Shown here piece by piece: positions 56,069-63,914 of a stretch of DNA of 64,000 bases. Under the pieces are notes generated by a model. The model was not told the DNA's origin. It ran no database searches and worked only from the letters and a program-made list of their open reading frames with translations. Position 1 is the first letter of the stretch. Each line of letters begins with the position of its first letter. The stretch is from a virus. A program made the position numbers and the translations under genes. The stretch is taken from the IMG/VR virus record IMGVR_UViG_3300031957_002643, positions 186,001-250,000 of that record. One strand, given 5' to 3'.

Positions 56069-57444
56069 TATCCTGCCTTCGTGACTGCAAGGTCTTGGCT
56101 GTTCACAATAGCACTCAATTTCTTGTTCATCAAGAACCATTGGCTGGTGTTATCTTTGATGAGGCGGCTAAGTGCCGCCGCCGCTTCATCGCCAGCCTTC
56201 TTGTGAACAATTACGTGCATCGTAACTTTGTTCAGCAACATCATTGCCCATTCAGCATCATCAATACGATCCGTGAGCATGAAGGTTGCTGCATATTCAC
56301 CACGTTCTTCGGTGAAATTGTTTTGAAGTTTGCTGATCAGCGACATCAAGAATGCAAACTTCAGAGAAAGAGCACGAGACTTCATCGAACGGTCTTCACC
56401 ATCCGCAGACACGTCTCGGACTACTTTTTCATAATCGATGCTCTTGATCTTGCCGTTCAATACATCTTCCGGGTCAGGAAGATGTACATAGATATCAACC
56501 CAAGCCATGAAATCAGCAGCAGTTGCTTCACCGATAGTGCCAGCAAGCAGAGCATCCATGACCAAGCGACTGGAAGCATCAGATTTATCGAACGTTGCAA
56601 TCGCGTCCGTGTAGATTTGTGATGCGAAGGCCCAAGTACGAGGTGTCGGGAAACTGGATGAACCAGTGCGGGCCGAAATGGACTTGGCATCAAAATCGAA
56701 CAAAGCTTCGGATTTGAAGTTCAGGAAACCAAGAACTTCGCTGCACACACCATTATTCATGGCCCAATCACGCCAACGATTATAAGTCGGCTCATCGATG
56801 TGAACGTGTGTCATTCGGGAAACCAGTGCTGGTGACATAGAAGTTGCACCAACCTTGTCTTCAACACGGTTGCCCGCCGCAACGATATCAACTGCATCGG
56901 GAAGAACATATTCACCCAACGAGCGGTCCAGCACAAGCTGAAGTGCTGCGCCCTGAACCAGCTTCGGTGCAAGCGACAACTCATCCATGAAGATCACAGA
57001 GAATTGGTCATGAAGACCGGTAACAATTCGAGGAAGAAGGCGATCAGTATGTTCGTCGCCATCCAATACACGCTTGATGAGTTCATCAAGTTTGGACTTG
57101 GACATAGGGAGATTGTTGGTGACCAACCATTCGGCTTCTTCCTTGTCACGATTGTATACAGGAAGACCCTTGAGATCGGTCGGGTTCATAAGAAGAAGTC
57201 GGTTGTCGTAAACCCGGCGACCGACAAATGTATTACCGCAGATGTCTTTGAATTCATTGGGGAATTTAGAAACTAGCTCCGGGTGATCGGGAATTGTGTA
57301 TTCCTGTTCGTCTGCCAGTCCCTTGATGACCTCGGATTTACCGACGCCCGGTGGACCCCAGATCATCGCAACTTTCTTTGATTTCCAGAGAACTTGGAGA
57401 ACGGCGGGAACCATGTCGATTGAAATGTGGGATAGCGATGACAT
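56068..57444 (-). CDS. MoxR-family AAA+ ATPase, 458 aa
   Basis: Walker A WGPPGVGKSEVI (about residues 29-40), Walker B SVIFMDELSLAP (about 150-161), sensor 1 VAAGNRVED and arginine finger region PALVSRMTHVHID define a MoxR-like AAA+ protein. MoxR proteins act as chaperones for metalloenzyme or complex assembly with VWA partners. ATG at 57444 is chosen since GAGG lies just upstream; the start at 57456 is possible. It forms a two-gene operon with the metallopeptidase/VWA gene. Confidence 0.88.
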   Translation of the reverse strand: MSSLSHISIDMVPAVLQVLWKSKKVAMIWGPPGVGKSEVIKGLADEQEYTIPDHPELVSKFPNEFKDICGNTFVGRRVYDNRLLLMNPTDLKGLPVYNRDKEEAEWLVTNNLPMSKSKLDELIKRVLDGDEHTDRLLPRIVTGLHDQFSVIFMDELSLAPKLVQGAALQLVLDRSLGEYVLPDAVDIVAAGNRVEDKVGATSMSPALVSRMTHVHIDEPTYNRWRDWAMNNGVCSEVLGFLNFKSEALFDFDAKSISARTGSSSFPTPRTWAFASQIYTDAIATFDKSDASSRLVMDALLAGTIGEATAADFMAWVDIYVHLPDPEDVLNGKIKSIDYEKVVRDVSADGEDRSMKSRALSLKFAFLMSLISKLQNNFTEERGEYAATFMLTDRIDDAEWAMMLLNKVTMHVIVHKKAGDEAAAALSRLIKDNTSQWFLMNKKLSAIVNSQDLAVTKAG

Positions 57445-57496
57445 CTGTAACCTCATGTAAACTGTCTAACGAACATTATCACATGAGATTTGTCAG

Positions 57497-57820
57497 TCAA
57501 TCCTCTTTTTTGATTTTATTCACCATCTCGTCATGAGGCACAATATCGACCACCAAGACACAATCCATACCGATAGCAATTTGTTGAAGGGTAGTTAAAG
57601 ACAGACTTGTATTGTCATGATTTTCAATTCGACTAATTGCAGGTTGTTTGAGGCCAACCATTTCTGCAAGGTCTGATTGTTTCAAATTTGAATTCTTACG
57701 TTGTCTTTTCAATTTATCTTTGAAATTATAAAGAACCGCCTTGGTTAACAAATCCAATGCATCTTCTTTATTTTTAGTCAAACCTTCAATATTTTCAGGC
57801 AAATAGTCTTTAACACTCAT
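57497..57820 (-). CDS. XRE-family HTH regulator, 107 aa
   Basis: LKRQRKNSNLKQSDLAEMVGLKQPAISRIENHDNTSLSLTTLQQIAIGMDCVLVVDIVP (about residues 36-95) is a complete Cro/C1-type HTH of the HigA/antitoxin kind. No toxin ORF lies next to it. ATG at 57820 has GAGG upstream, and a late promoter plus an 8-bp dyad lie in its leader, suggesting autoregulation. Confidence 0.8.
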   Translation of the reverse strand: MSVKDYLPENIEGLTKNKEDALDLLTKAVLYNFKDKLKRQRKNSNLKQSDLAEMVGLKQPAISRIENHDNTSLSLTTLQQIAIGMDCVLVVDIVPHDEMVNKIKKED

Positions 57821-57823
57821 TTC

Positions 57824-57842
57824 ATATACCTCACAGGTATAT
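57824..57842. promoter_or_regulatory. Candidate operator in HTH gene leader
   Basis: ATATACCT (57824-57831), CAC, AGGTATAT (57835-57842): a perfect 8-bp dyad that covers the Shine-Dalgarno and predicted +1 of the HTH regulator gene. Fits binding by a dimeric Cro-like repressor. Confidence 0.5.
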
Positions 57843-57847
57843 TTATA
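57840..57847 (-). promoter_or_regulatory. T4-type late promoter for HTH regulator (TATAAATA)
   Basis: Exact TATAAATA on the minus strand, followed by TACCT; predicted +1 is 57834, leaving a 14-nt leader with GAGG. Confidence 0.6.
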
Positions 57848-57854
57848 CCGAACC

Positions 57855-58226
57855 TCAAATGAATGTAATCGGAAGTGTGGCACCCGGTCTGCGGATCATG
57901 ATATTATCTTCGCCCATAACAAAGCCAAAGTTTTCGAACTTGCGTTTCATAGATGATTTGACTTTATCAGCGACGAGTGCCAATGGAATGTTCTGTTCGT
58001 CTTGTCGTTTACATACGAACTTCAACAATTCAAACATTGCGTCTGAATAATGCTTAACGTCTTCATTAACATCAATCTGAGTAATGGTTGAATCTGTGAT
58101 GACTAATTGTGCTGCAATTTCAGGCTTTTCACCGCGAGCCGTTGCATAGAAAGAAACGGCTTCACCGTTTTTCTTTTCATCAATATCAAATTTCACATCA
58201 GATTCGAAAATGTCTTGAATACGCAT
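57855..58226 (-). CDS. GNAT-like hypothetical protein, 123 aa
   Basis: Begins MRIQDIFESDV and ends VADKVKSSMKRKFENFGFVMGEDNIMIRRPGATLPITFI. The latter recalls the terminal part of an acetyltransferase-like fold (helix, 'FExFGF', strand), but the acetyl-CoA loop is not visible. Similar short proteins beginning RIxDIFE occur in other phages. ATG at 58226 coincides with the predicted +1 of a late-type promoter; no clear SD. Confidence 0.55.
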   Translation of the reverse strand: MRIQDIFESDVKFDIDEKKNGEAVSFYATARGEKPEIAAQLVITDSTITQIDVNEDVKHYSDAMFELLKFVCKRQDEQNIPLALVADKVKSSMKRKFENFGFVMGEDNIMIRRPGATLPITFI

Positions 58227-58231
58227 GATCT

Positions 58232-58239
58232 TATTTATG
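58232..58239 (-). promoter_or_regulatory. Leaderless late-type promoter (CATAAATA)
   Basis: Minus strand CATAAATA then AGATC; predicted +1 is 58226, exactly the A of the ATG. 7 of 8 match to the late box. Confidence 0.5.
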
Positions 58240-58267
58240 GGCTTGCCACAAATCATACGATTCCAAA

Positions 58268-59671
58268 TTACACTTTCAGACTTTTGAGAGCTTGAACCTC
58301 TGCGGTGAACACATCACGACGCTTGCTGTCCGAACACAGCAGTATTTTGTATTCCTTAATTTCATTTTCCAATTTTGAAATTTCATCAAGGATTTTTTTG
58401 TAAGCTTCCTTCGTCCATGAGTATGATGCACGGGCCGAAATTCGATCAGCAATGTCATCCGTAGCTTTCAAGCGATTTTTAGATGCACAATTGATGATGT
58501 CCTTTTTCATGTCAGAACGATCAGCCTTTTTCGAAATTCGATCAGGCATATTATGATCGAAACAGGCTTTGACGCAGAGAAGATACAAGATTTGATCTTC
58601 CGCCAGTTGGATCAAATTTTTGTAACGGTTCTCATATTGAGAGAAACGCCATTCGGTCCATTCGCGAAGATAACGTTCAATCGGATCAGGATATTTGTGT
58701 GACTTGTCGTAATTGTATTCGACGATCCCATCACCGGTAAAACTTGTGACAACAAAATTTTCAGAAGATTCTTTTTTGAGTTTCAAAAACTCGATTGCAT
58801 CTTCTTCCTTCCAACCGCGAGCTTGACCACGGCGAAGTTTGATTTCAACCTTGATCGTTTTAGAAGAGTGATCTTTGGCTTCCTTGATCTCGTTGGCTTC
58901 GACCATATCATTCAATTGCTCTTTGAACTTTTCAATAGTCAAATTCATTGCCGGAAGTTCAGTCACCAAAAGCGTACTGGTGTCCTTGATTTCAACCTTG
59001 CCAACGAATTCCCAAACCATGGAACCATTCTTATTGTACCCTTTGAATGTTCCACGCTGGCCATTCATATAATCGAAAGACGGCTCGATAACCGGAAGCG
59101 CGCTCTTTTGTTGTTTGGCACATTTAATGATAGCACTAATCAGGTCATTGATGTTTCTTGGAAAAATTCGTTCACTGTAACCAACACCGATGCCTTCAGC
59201 GCCATTAAGCAGGTGAGTTGGAACGAGCGGCAAGAATGTTTCCGGCATGAGCTTTGAACCATCATGGTTCTCGGTCATCGGAACGATGTCGGCATCTTTA
59301 TAAAGAAGTTCATCGGTGTACGATGGCTTCTTTACATAGGTGTATCGAGGTGAAGCATATGCAGAAGGTCGCAACAGTGAACCGAATGAACCCTGACCGA
59401 CGAGGAGAGGAATGTTATTTTTGAATGGTGCCGCCAGTTTTGAAATAGATTCGGCAGCAGCAGCATCACCGTGAACGTACAATTCTTCTGCAATCATCTG
59501 ACCAGCAAGGGCGATAGTTTTGATTTTGTCCGCCCGTCTCCGCATCAGATAAAGCGCGATGCGTTGTCCTTGTTTAAGTCCATCACGTGCGTCAGGAATG
59601 GCCCGGTTTTTATTAACATAGACCGAAAAATTCCGATACGCATCAGATAGAAAATCGACGTTGCTGGCCAT
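58268..59671 (-). CDS. 52: Topoisomerase II medium subunit (T4 gp52-like), 467 aa
   Basis: GyrA/ParC-type DNA breakage-rejoining domain: VNKNRAIPDARDGLKQGQRIALY at the start, and SYASPRYTYVKK-like region (ASPRYTYV, about residues 106-113), with the catalytic Tyr following the conserved Arg. ALPVIEPSFDYMNGQRGTFKGYN and GIGVGYSERIFPRNI match known gp52 strands. Coiled-coil end (LDEISKLENEIKEYKILL). Works with the large subunit encoded divergently from the same promoter region. Confidence 0.93.
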   Translation of the reverse strand: MASNVDFLSDAYRNFSVYVNKNRAIPDARDGLKQGQRIALYLMRRRADKIKTIALAGQMIAEELYVHGDAAAAESISKLAAPFKNNIPLLVGQGSFGSLLRPSAYASPRYTYVKKPSYTDELLYKDADIVPMTENHDGSKLMPETFLPLVPTHLLNGAEGIGVGYSERIFPRNINDLISAIIKCAKQQKSALPVIEPSFDYMNGQRGTFKGYNKNGSMVWEFVGKVEIKDTSTLLVTELPAMNLTIEKFKEQLNDMVEANEIKEAKDHSSKTIKVEIKLRRGQARGWKEEDAIEFLKLKKESSENFVVTSFTGDGIVEYNYDKSHKYPDPIERYLREWTEWRFSQYENRYKNLIQLAEDQILYLLCVKACFDHNMPDRISKKADRSDMKKDIINCASKNRLKATDDIADRISARASYSWTKEAYKKILDEISKLENEIKEYKILLCSDSKRRDVFTAEVQALKSLKV

Positions 59672-59690
59672 AGTGTGCTGAAATCCTTGC

Positions 59691-59719
59691 TTGACAACAG
59701 ATCGATAACATTATATGAT
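59691..59719 (+). promoter_or_regulatory. Sigma70-like promoter for topoisomerase large subunit
   Basis: TTGACA (59691-59696), 17-nt spacer, TATGAT (59714-59719); predicted +1 near 59726 and a 24-nt leader to the ATG at 59750. It overlaps the divergent promoter on the opposite strand. Confidence 0.7.
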
Positions 59720-59736
59720 TTCGGTTCAATTGTCAA
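59708..59736 (-). promoter_or_regulatory. Sigma70-like promoter for topoisomerase medium subunit (minus)
   Basis: Minus strand TTGACA (plus 59731-59736) with TAATGT at 17 nt (plus 59708-59713) or perfect TATAAT at 15 nt (plus 59710-59715). Predicted +1 is near 59701-59703, leaving about 30 nt to the ATG at 59671. Confidence 0.6.
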
Positions 59737-59749
59737 ACAGATAGTTCAT

Positions 59750-61615
59750 ATGCCCCGCACCACTACCAAATCAAACCAGCGTCAAAACCGCCAACTCACC
59801 GACTGGCAACACGTTCGACTGAGAACAGAGATGTATCTTGGTTCACGGGACGTTACGACCGAAACCATTGTCAATTATTCTGGCAAGAAACTTGAGCTTC
59901 AGGAAGTTCAATATGTTCCGGCACTGTTGACTTCATTTCGTGAACTTCTTGACAATGCGATGGATGAAGTTGTCGGTCATAAGAATGGCAATACTATTCG
60001 TGTGAACTTTGATCCCGAAACTCTTACAATGGCCGTTCAAGATAACGGTGCCGGTATTCCAATCAATCAGATCGAAATGGTTTTTTCAAAACTTCGAGCA
60101 GGTTCCAATTTCGATCAGCGACAGCAGGTTGTTGGTACTAATGGTGTTGGCGCATCAGCAGTCAACTACGTCTCTTCAAATTTCAAAGTTGACGTTTGGG
60201 CCAACGGTGTTCACTACACGCAAGAATTTGAAGAAGACAATATCAACAACGAAGAGCTTGTCACGAAGCGACCTAAAAAGGGTGTGTCTTCTCGGAAGCG
60301 CGGAACTCGTGTGCAATTCACGCCTTCCAAATCCGTGTTCCCGAACATGGTGTTGCCCGAGTCCTTGATCAAGGCTCGTATCTATGAATTGGCTTTTATC
60401 TATCCAAAAGTGAAATTCTATTACAACAATCAGATCATCAAAAAGCCTGACCTATTCAAAGGTCATGAGGTGATTTCGATTGATGTTGATGTCAAGGAGC
60501 ACAATTTTCACAATACGTTTTACATTGTTCCAAATTTCCATGAAGGGAATGAAGAACATATGCATGCGGTGGTGAACGGTATCTGTGCTTATACAGGTGG
60601 TGAGCACGTTAAAGCATTCCGCACCAAATTCTTCTCTTCTCTGCTTTCTAATATTTCCCGTGAAGCAAAGCGGAAAAAGGTTGAACCTAATCGCAGTGAT
60701 GTTGCAGCGGGCATGTTGGTTTTTGCCGTGACCCACATGGATGCACCGAATTTCAACTCACAGTCCAAACACTATTTGATCAATGCGGATGCTGCTAAAT
60801 GGATCAACAAAGGTCTGGATGAAAAAGTTTTTGCATCTATCAAGAGAAAACACCCTGAATGGGTTGAGTCTATTATCGAACGTGCAATGAGACGTTCGCA
60901 TGCCAAAGATATCAAAGATGCACAAAAGATTTCAAAGAAGGCTGTGAACACCAATGTCGCCAAATTGGTTGACGCAAACGGTCGAGATCGTTCAAAATGT
61001 GTGTTGATTATTGGTGAGGGGGATTCCGCAGTCAACCTGATTGTCGGAGAACGGGATTCTAATATTCATGGAATTTTGCCATTGCGTGGTAAAATCATGA
61101 ACGTAAATGATGTGACGCCAGCACAAGCACTGAAATCTCAAGCATTGGCTGACATCATGTCCGCGTTGGGATTGGAATATGGAAAGCCAGCGAAGCGACA
61201 TGCTCTGCGTTATGGCAAAATTTATATCGCAACTGACGAAGACCAAGATGGGTATCACATCCTTTGTCTGGTTGTGAACTTCCTGATGAAATATTGGCCA
61301 GAATTGTTTGCTGATTCTAAAAATCCCCTTGTAAACAAAATCATGACGCCATTTATTATCATGAAAAAGGGCAATCAAAGAAAATACGTCTATCAACCGG
61401 ACTATAAAACCTTCGAACCGAGTAAATACAAAGGTTGGGAGATCACCAGAGCAAAAGGTCTTGGTACTCTTGGAAGTGCCGAATGGAACGATATCCTTCA
61501 AGGTCCGCAATTGATTCCGTTCTGGGATGATGGAACTTTGAAAGCTGCCCTTGATCTGATGTTTAATCCTGATCGTGCGGATGATAGAAAGCAATGGTTG
61601 CAGGAACCGGTTTAG
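59750..61615 (+). CDS. 39: Topoisomerase II large subunit (T4 gp39/gp60 fused), 621 aa
   Basis: GHKL ATPase motifs: SFRELLDNAMDEVVG (N-box), VQDNGAGIPI and GTNGVGASAVNYVS. The transducer region follows, then the TOPRIM elements LIIGEGDSAVNLIVGERD and ATDEDQDGYHILCLVVNFL (DxDxDG metal site), and KGLGTLGSAEW. In T4 the TOPRIM part is a separate gene (60); here it is one continuous chain. ATG at 59750 is chosen because it lies downstream of the promoter; the upstream GTG at 59675 is not. Essential for relieving replication stress. Confidence 0.93.
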   Translation: MPRTTTKSNQRQNRQLTDWQHVRLRTEMYLGSRDVTTETIVNYSGKKLELQEVQYVPALLTSFRELLDNAMDEVVGHKNGNTIRVNFDPETLTMAVQDNGAGIPINQIEMVFSKLRAGSNFDQRQQVVGTNGVGASAVNYVSSNFKVDVWANGVHYTQEFEEDNINNEELVTKRPKKGVSSRKRGTRVQFTPSKSVFPNMVLPESLIKARIYELAFIYPKVKFYYNNQIIKKPDLFKGHEVISIDVDVKEHNFHNTFYIVPNFHEGNEEHMHAVVNGICAYTGGEHVKAFRTKFFSSLLSNISREAKRKKVEPNRSDVAAGMLVFAVTHMDAPNFNSQSKHYLINADAAKWINKGLDEKVFASIKRKHPEWVESIIERAMRRSHAKDIKDAQKISKKAVNTNVAKLVDANGRDRSKCVLIIGEGDSAVNLIVGERDSNIHGILPLRGKIMNVNDVTPAQALKSQALADIMSALGLEYGKPAKRHALRYGKIYIATDEDQDGYHILCLVVNFLMKYWPELFADSKNPLVNKIMTPFIIMKKGNQRKYVYQPDYKTFEPSKYKGWEITRAKGLGTLGSAEWNDILQGPQLIPFWDDGTLKAALDLMFNPDRADDRKQWLQEPV

Positions 61616-61977
61616 TACGGATCAAAAAGTTTATACCTTATTTCATCAGCGAAATAAAAGATTTGGTGCTGTCTACAATACCAACAGTTGTATTTCTACC
61701 ATTAACTATCATTACGTTTAGAATGATCGTTGGTGATTATTCAACAATTCAAGATCGAAGCATGATTTTAGATTCAATCTTGTACAATGTATTGCTCGTA
61801 TCAATCTTTTTGCCGTCTGCATATCTTCTATTTCGATCTTCTCAATTTCATCCGAAGAAATTTCCAACCGGCGACAGAAGCTTCATCCGAAGTTTCTCAG
61901 CAATATGCTTCATAAGTTCATCTATTCTTTTATTTTTTGAATTACCACAACTGATTAATTATATATTTCCTTCTTGA
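61594..61977 (+). CDS. Membrane protein, 127 aa
   Basis: Three likely transmembrane helices (IPTVVFLPLTIITFRMIV, SILYNVLLVSIFLPSAYLLF, SFSAICFISSSILLFFELPQLI) with a basic amphipathic start. Overlaps the topoisomerase gene by 22 nt. Function unknown. The stop codon TGA (61975-61977) lies inside the TTGACA of the next promoter. Confidence 0.6.
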   Translation: MVAGTGLVRIKKFIPYFISEIKDLVLSTIPTVVFLPLTIITFRMIVGDYSTIQDRSMILDSILYNVLLVSIFLPSAYLLFRSSQFHPKKFPTGDRSFIRSFSAICFISSSILLFFELPQLINYIFPS

Positions 61978-62002
61978 CAACATAATAACGTCCTGATATA
62001 GT
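61974..62002 (+). promoter_or_regulatory. Sigma70-like promoter for TPM/LemA operon
   Basis: TTGACA (61974-61979), 17-nt spacer, TATAGT (61997-62002). Predicted +1 near 62009, leaving a 19-nt leader with GAGAGGA before the ATG at 62028. Confidence 0.7.
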
Positions 62003-62027
62003 GTGTTTGAATTCGAGAGGATCACAC

Positions 62028-63173
62028 ATGTACGGACTTATTATTGCTGTCGGGCTTCTTATTCCGATTATTGCAAAAGTTGTTTTCCACCGTAATATTA
62101 CCATTCTTGAAATGGTGATCCAGATCACGGTCGTTATGGGTCTGGTCATTGGTGGTTACAATATCGCGAAGTGGGGTTCTCTTCAGGATACCGAAGTTTG
62201 GAATGGTGCGCTTGTCAGCCACAACCGTGTCAATGATTCTCATATGGAATCCTATTCGTGTAATTGTCGAACTGTGTGTTCTGGTTCCGGCAACACCAGA
62301 TCGTGTTCGACACATTGTGATACCTGTTGGCGTCGGCGGTATACGGTTGACTGGTATTACAATACCACGATTGGGAATTTCAGCGTTGGTCATCGTAACT
62401 CTTTGAGCAGTAGTGTTCATCGCGTTGCTGATCCTGCACACTTCGTAGATGCATGGGATGGAATGCCGGTCAGCCGTGAACATGGATACACAAATTATAT
62501 CCTTGGTGCTCGTCGTTCTTTGTTCAATGTTGATGGTACGATCATGGATCGTTGGGAAGATATGATTCCCGAATATCCCCGCGTGTATGATTACACAGAA
62601 ATCGACCGTGTTGTTCCGGGTGGATATGAGACATTCCCCAACATGTCATTCGTCCGCGAACTCGATGAAGAACTGGACAACTGTCTTCGGGAGCTTGGAC
62701 CAGAACAACAAGTCAATATCGTTGTGGTTCTTGCGAACTCACAATCGTCCAATTATGCCGACGCACTCGAAATGGAATGGAGTGGTGGTAAGAAAAATGA
62801 TGTCATCGTGGTTATCGGTGCTCCGAATTATCCCGAAATTGCATGGGTCGATACGCTCACCCTTGCTGGGAACTTCGGCAACACACTGCTCGTTGACGCC
62901 ATGGCTACCAGTCTGAATCAGATCGGTACACTTGAAGACGCACAGCTTATCTCTGAAACCATTCAGAATAACGTGCGTGAACATTTCGAACGTGTTCCGA
63001 TGGAGAATTTTGAATATCTCCGTTCGGAAGTTCGTCCAAATCCATGGGTGGTATGGACTCTGATGGTCGTATCCATTCTGGTTAGCGGTGGACTTACCAT
63101 CCTGTTCCAACGCTATGACATCAGCATCGAAGCATTCCGTAATCGCGGATACCGTCGCTATCGTCGCTGGTAA
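62028..63173 (+). CDS. Membrane protein with TPM-like domain and Cys-rich segment, 381 aa
   Basis: N-terminal transmembrane helices (LIIAVGLLIPIIAKVVF and MVIQITVVMGLVIGGYNIA). A Cys-rich segment (about residues 75-105, CNCRTVCSGSG...CSTHCDTCWRRR) is followed by an extracytoplasmic domain with NIVVVLANSQSSNYADALEMEW-GG-NDVIVVIGA, the V-V-x-x-x-x-x-Y-A-x-x-L-x-x-x-W pattern of TPM (YgcG/Psb32-type) domains. The last helix (WVVWTLMVVSILVSGGLTILF) is followed by a basic tail. Next gene is LemA-like, and in bacteria these two families are often neighbours. SD GAGAGGA. Function in phage unknown. Confidence 0.65.
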   Translation: MYGLIIAVGLLIPIIAKVVFHRNITILEMVIQITVVMGLVIGGYNIAKWGSLQDTEVWNGALVSHNRVNDSHMESYSCNCRTVCSGSGNTRSCSTHCDTCWRRRYTVDWYYNTTIGNFSVGHRNSLSSSVHRVADPAHFVDAWDGMPVSREHGYTNYILGARRSLFNVDGTIMDRWEDMIPEYPRVYDYTEIDRVVPGGYETFPNMSFVRELDEELDNCLRELGPEQQVNIVVVLANSQSSNYADALEMEWSGGKKNDVIVVIGAPNYPEIAWVDTLTLAGNFGNTLLVDAMATSLNQIGTLEDAQLISETIQNNVREHFERVPMENFEYLRSEVRPNPWVVWTLMVVSILVSGGLTILFQRYDISIEAFRNRGYRRYRRW

Positions 63174-63201
63174 GATTCAACGTGCTAGGAGGTAATACAC
63201 T

Positions 63202-63762
63202 ATGAATCGCACTCTGCTTGTAATCGGCGCTGTTGTTGGCGTCACTGCTATCACCATGGTTGGTGGATACATCGGCACCTACACTTATGCTGTCGAGACC
63301 GAAGAAGAAATTCGGGCTGTATACGAGAACAATGAAAACGTTCTGGGACAGTTCTATCAAGAAGTGAACGAAAGCTCACAAGTCGTGCAGCAATTCACTT
63401 CCGACTACCGCGATGTCATGACGGACATCGTTCAAGGTCGATATGGTGATGATGGCATTCGAGGGCTGGCAACGTGGATCAATGAATCCGGCGTCGAACT
63501 CGATCCCCAACTGTATACCGATCTTCAACAGGTCATCACACGTGGTCGAAATGATTTTCGTGACAATCAGACGCGCCTGATCGATCTTCGTCGTCAGTAT
63601 GCTACGCATCAGCGTGGCTTCTGGAACCGAATGTTCTATTCCATGATGGCCGAACCGACATTCGACCTCGATACGGAATATCTTCCGATCCGTGTTCGCG
63701 AAGCTTCCGAAGTCTTCGACTCCGGTATCGAAGAAGAACGCCAGATTTTCAATCGAAATTAA
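63202..63762 (+). CDS. LemA-family-like membrane protein, 186 aa
   Basis: A single N-terminal transmembrane segment (LLVIGAVVGVTAITMVGGYIGTY) is followed by a long helical bundle: EIRAVYENNENVLGQFYQEVNESSQVVQQF, LYTDLQQVITRGRNDFRDNQTRLIDLRRQYATHQRGFWNRMFY. LemA proteins are about 185-200 residues with this layout, ending L-x-D-x-R-x-x-Y-N-x-x-x-x-x-W. Very strong SD AGGAGG. A terminator follows. Similarity is by pattern, not tested; function is unknown in any organism. Confidence 0.65.
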   Translation: MNRTLLVIGAVVGVTAITMVGGYIGTYTYAVETEEEIRAVYENNENVLGQFYQEVNESSQVVQQFTSDYRDVMTDIVQGRYGDDGIRGLATWINESGVELDPQLYTDLQQVITRGRNDFRDNQTRLIDLRRQYATHQRGFWNRMFYSMMAEPTFDLDTEYLPIRVREASEVFDSGIEEERQIFNRN

Positions 63763-63788
63763 TTTTTCGATTTGAAAATTAAAAATTG

Positions 63789-63822
63789 AAATGCCCCGTG
63801 GTTCGCTGCGGGGCATTTTGTT
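63789..63822 (+). terminator. Rho-independent terminator after LemA-like gene
   Basis: AAATGCCCCG (63789-63798) pairs with CGGGGCATTT (63809-63818) around a 10-nt loop, followed by TGTTT. GC-rich stem with flanking A/T tract, working best on the plus strand. Confidence 0.92.
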
Positions 63823-63883
63823 TAAATTAAGGCAACAATTCTTAAAGAAGTCTAAATGGTATCATCATGAGAACAAACTCTTA

Positions 63884-63899
63884 GGTTATAATTATAACC
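63884..63899. repeat. Perfect 16-bp palindrome containing TATAAT
   Basis: GGTTATAATTATAACC, a perfect palindrome, contains TATAAT (63887-63892) and ends 15 nt before the ATG at 63915. No good -35 is present at 16-18 nt. Resembles an operator on the promoter of the last gene. Confidence 0.6.
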
Positions 63900-63914
63900 A
63901 TAGGAGATGTACCA

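Noticed and set aside
59675-59749. GTG-initiated N-terminal extension of the topoisomerase large subunit
   Set aside because: It would lie upstream of the predicted transcription start and overlap the divergent gene's promoter; the ATG at 59750 starts a sequence like known gp39.
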